Source: Candidatus Hydrogenedentota bacterium
GTDB lineage: Bacteria; Hydrogenedentota; Hydrogenedentia; Hydrogenedentales; CAITNO01
NCBI GenBank assembly: GCA_022710255.1
Contig: JAKLHG010000170.1
Coordinates: 1 to 7,795 of the forward strand
Direction: 5' to 3'
Length of the DNA stretch: 7,795 nucleotides
Shown one piece after another: positions 5,952-7,795 of the stretch. A program made the position numbers and the translations under genes. Below the pieces are notes generated by a model. That model saw nothing but the letters and a program-made list of their open reading frames with translations. It had not been told where the DNA came from and ran no database searches. How positions within the stretch are numbered: position 1 is the stretch's first letter; every line of letters starts with the position of its first letter.

Positions 5952-7795
5952 ATGGAAAAATACAAATCGAATTTACGAGCACAGACATCGTTTGTTTCAA
6001 TAGTGATGGTGTGCTGTACCATGTTTTTTCTGTCCAACAGAATAATGAACGGGGACGATTCGTTCTTTGATGAAGATGGCGGGGGGAATGGTTTACATTT
6101 TCAAGTAGTATCTTTAAAAATCGGTATACATGTGGACGTTGTCCTGAAGGAGTGGGACTCGGACATAGAAAAAATTGATGGGTATTCCTTCCGTAGACTT
6201 AACGTGCCCGGGCTTGGGGTATCGGGCAGTGTAGGCCGCCCTGAGCTGCCGGTGTGGCGGCGATTAATTGAAGTCCCGTTAAATGCTACCGAGGTGAAGG
6301 CAACGGTTACCTCGATGTCCGCAGAACCCGTAGTGTTGGAAGATAAAAGCGCCAGTGATCCGTTATATCCGGTCCAACCGCCTGTTGAAAAACTTCCGGG
6401 CGCCAAGCCCGCACCGCTTGTTTGGAATCGTGATTACTATGCCAGGACCTTGAAGACTGGTACTGCTCCGGTCGAGGTGTCGCATTTTGGAGTCCAGCGT
6501 GGCCGCAATCTCTACCTGGTTACCGTGTATCCTTTTGAATACATACCCGCATCGAACGCGTTGACAGTCCGGAGCGCCCTGTCTTTTGATGTTTCGTGGT
6601 CGTGTGATTCGTCCGCACCAAAATGGCGCGCGTCCCGGTATAGTTCGCCCTTGATGGAACAACCGTTAAAGATGGTTCTGCTGAATGAAGAAGTGACTAA
6701 AGCCGGGTTCGCCGCATATCCCGCAGGATTGCTCATCATCGCGGCGCCTTCTTTTTTTACTGATCCCAACTTGGCGGATTTCGTTGCGTGGAAGAACCAG
6801 CGCGGCCTGCACACCACCCTGGTTTCGACGGCGGAAACAGGGACCACGGCGACCGCTATTCGAGATTACATCCAGAATGCATACAATACCTGGGATATTC
6901 CGCCTTCTTTTCTCTTGCTGGTGGGCGATACGGATACAATCCCCCACTGGACGGGCGGGGGAAGTGATTCACCGCCGACTGACCTGAATTATACCCTGCT
7001 GGATGGGACGGAATGGAATACGCCAGATATGTGGTGCGGCCGGTTCTCGGTGCGCACAGCGGCCGAATTGGCCAATGCAGTGCACAAAACCCTGAACTAC
7101 GAACACGGACTGTGGGCAACCGCTCCCGGCTGGGAGAAACAGGCGTCGTTCATGGCCGGCCAGGACAACTATGCCATCACGGAAGGAACCCACAACGCCG
7201 TAGCCGCGGGTTATTTTAATCCCGCCGGATTTACTTCGGAAAAGATTTACATGGTCAGTTACGGCGGCACCACCCAGCACATTAGTAATGCCGCAAATCA
7301 GGGACGTTCCTTTCTGGTGTATTCGGGTCATGGCAGTCAGACTTCCTGGGCGGACGGTCCGTATTTTGGCAAGAGCAATGTTTACAGTCTGAACAATGAC
7401 GTTTTTCCCATGGTGTTTGGATTTGCCTGTGTAACCGGTTACTACCCGCTTGATGAGTGTTTCGGGGAAGCCTGGCTGCGTCACGAGGCCGGCGGTTTGG
7501 CCTATTGGGGGTCTTCAGTCAATTCATTCTGGGACGAGGATGATATTCTCGAGAAAAAGGTATTTGAAGGGTTCTGGCAAAACAGCCTTACGTGGATTGG
7601 CGCCATGCTCGAATATGCCAAAAACGGCCTCTATCTGTATTACGGTAATACGGCGGATGTGCGGCGCTATTTCGAAATGTACAATCTCATGGGGGACCCG
7701 TCGGTGGAACTCTTGACTGAAGTCGTACAGGATCTGTCGGTGTCCCATGTGCCTGTAATACAGGCGGGGGTGTCTTCCTTCAGTGTATATGGCGC
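5952..7795 (+). CDS. Gingipain-like secreted cysteine protease (peptidase family C25), N-terminal 614 residues, runs off right edge
   Basis: An in-frame TGA directly before the ATG (5949-5951) and AGGGA 7 nt upstream fix the start. Residues 1 to about 30 form a signal peptide: Lys/Arg-containing start, then a hydrophobic stretch SFVSIVMVCCTMFFL. Residues about 50-220 resemble the C25 propeptide (GRPELPVWRRLIEVP, then a YPFEYIPASNALTV strand pair), which keeps gingipains inactive until cleaved. The catalytic domain follows, with LLLVGD (321-326), TPDMWCGRFSV (357-367), the catalytic His460 in YSGHGSQTSW and Cys493 in FACVTGYY. Their 33-residue spacing equals that in gingipains. FGEAWLR and a GGLAYWGSS block come next, then the beginning of an Ig-like domain (from about 590). 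The enzyme should act outside the cytoplasm on proteins; specificity cannot be read. The C-terminus, which would show the export or anchoring signal, is outside the window. Confidence 0.9.
   Translation, partial: MEKYKSNLRAQTSFVSIVMVCCTMFFLSNRIMNGDDSFFDEDGGGNGLHFQVVSLKIGIHVDVVLKEWDSDIEKIDGYSFRRLNVPGLGVSGSVGRPELPVWRRLIEVPLNATEVKATVTSMSAEPVVLEDKSASDPLYPVQPPVEKLPGAKPAPLVWNRDYYARTLKTGTAPVEVSHFGVQRGRNLYLVTVYPFEYIPASNALTVRSALSFDVSWSCDSSAPKWRASRYSSPLMEQPLKMVLLNEEVTKAGFAAYPAGLLIIAAPSFFTDPNLADFVAWKNQRGLHTTLVSTAETGTTATAIRDYIQNAYNTWDIPPSFLLLVGDTDTIPHWTGGGSDSPPTDLNYTLLDGTEWNTPDMWCGRFSVRTAAELANAVHKTLNYEHGLWATAPGWEKQASFMAGQDNYAITEGTHNAVAAGYFNPAGFTSEKIYMVSYGGTTQHISNAANQGRSFLVYSGHGSQTSWADGPYFGKSNVYSLNNDVFPMVFGFACVTGYYPLDECFGEAWLRHEAGGLAYWGSSVNSFWDEDDILEKKVFEGFWQNSLTWIGAMLEYAKNGLYLYYGNTADVRRYFEMYNLMGDPSVELLTEVVQDLSVSHVPVIQAGVSSFSVYG

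Noticed and set aside
6101..7484. Several minus-strand open frames opposite the protease
   Set aside because: They are shadows of the C25 gene, which reads without interruption and carries the family motifs in the correct order.

Overview
This window reads as a bacterial chromosome segment in which two insertion sequences lie between two host loci. It is about half G+C with no phage or plasmid hallmarks. A gingipain-type (C25) secreted protease, a DraG-like ADP-ribosylglycohydrolase and a DUF4143-type ATPase remnant sit side by side. That mix fits an environmental or gut bacterium of a poorly cultured Gram-negative phylum (for example the PVC group or Hydrogenedentota), but this is inference: no rRNA, tRNA or housekeeping gene is present to fix the taxonomy.

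Layout. Bases 1-443 (minus) hold the N-terminal 147 codons of an ADP-ribosylglycohydrolase that runs off the left edge. Bases 444-554 are its upstream region, with an inverted repeat. Bases 555-1302 (minus) are the C-terminal part of a DUF4143-family ATPase that has lost its N-terminal ATP-binding half. Bases 1303-4026 are a complete-looking IS21-family element: istA and istB overlap by 7 nt, a terminator-like hairpin follows istB, and both ends carry arrays of a CGCGAGC box about every 23 bp. Bases 4027-4210 are a short stretch with no recognisable gene. Bases 4222-5780 are a second, unrelated DDE transposase element (possibly ISNCY-like). It has short inverted repeats and is bordered by an 11-bp direct repeat that looks like an intact target-site duplication. 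Bases 5792-5951 are a leader region, and from 5952 to the right edge (plus) runs the first 614 codons of a secreted C25 cysteine protease with its His/Cys dyad present.

How the parts relate. Both transposase operons and the two left-hand host genes are on the minus strand; only the protease is on plus. The IS21 element cut the ATPase gene: the protein homology resumes exactly at the inferred IS end, and the missing AAA half is not on the other side. The IS21 flanks are only a 4/5 match, so the insertion was probably followed by a deletion or recombination. The second element landed in the spacer upstream of the protease and may have changed what drives that gene. I see no convincing new defence or metabolic system. 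The most useful observations are the exact IS ends with their box arrays, the beheaded ATPase, the second element with its 11-bp duplication, and the non-classical C25 protease.
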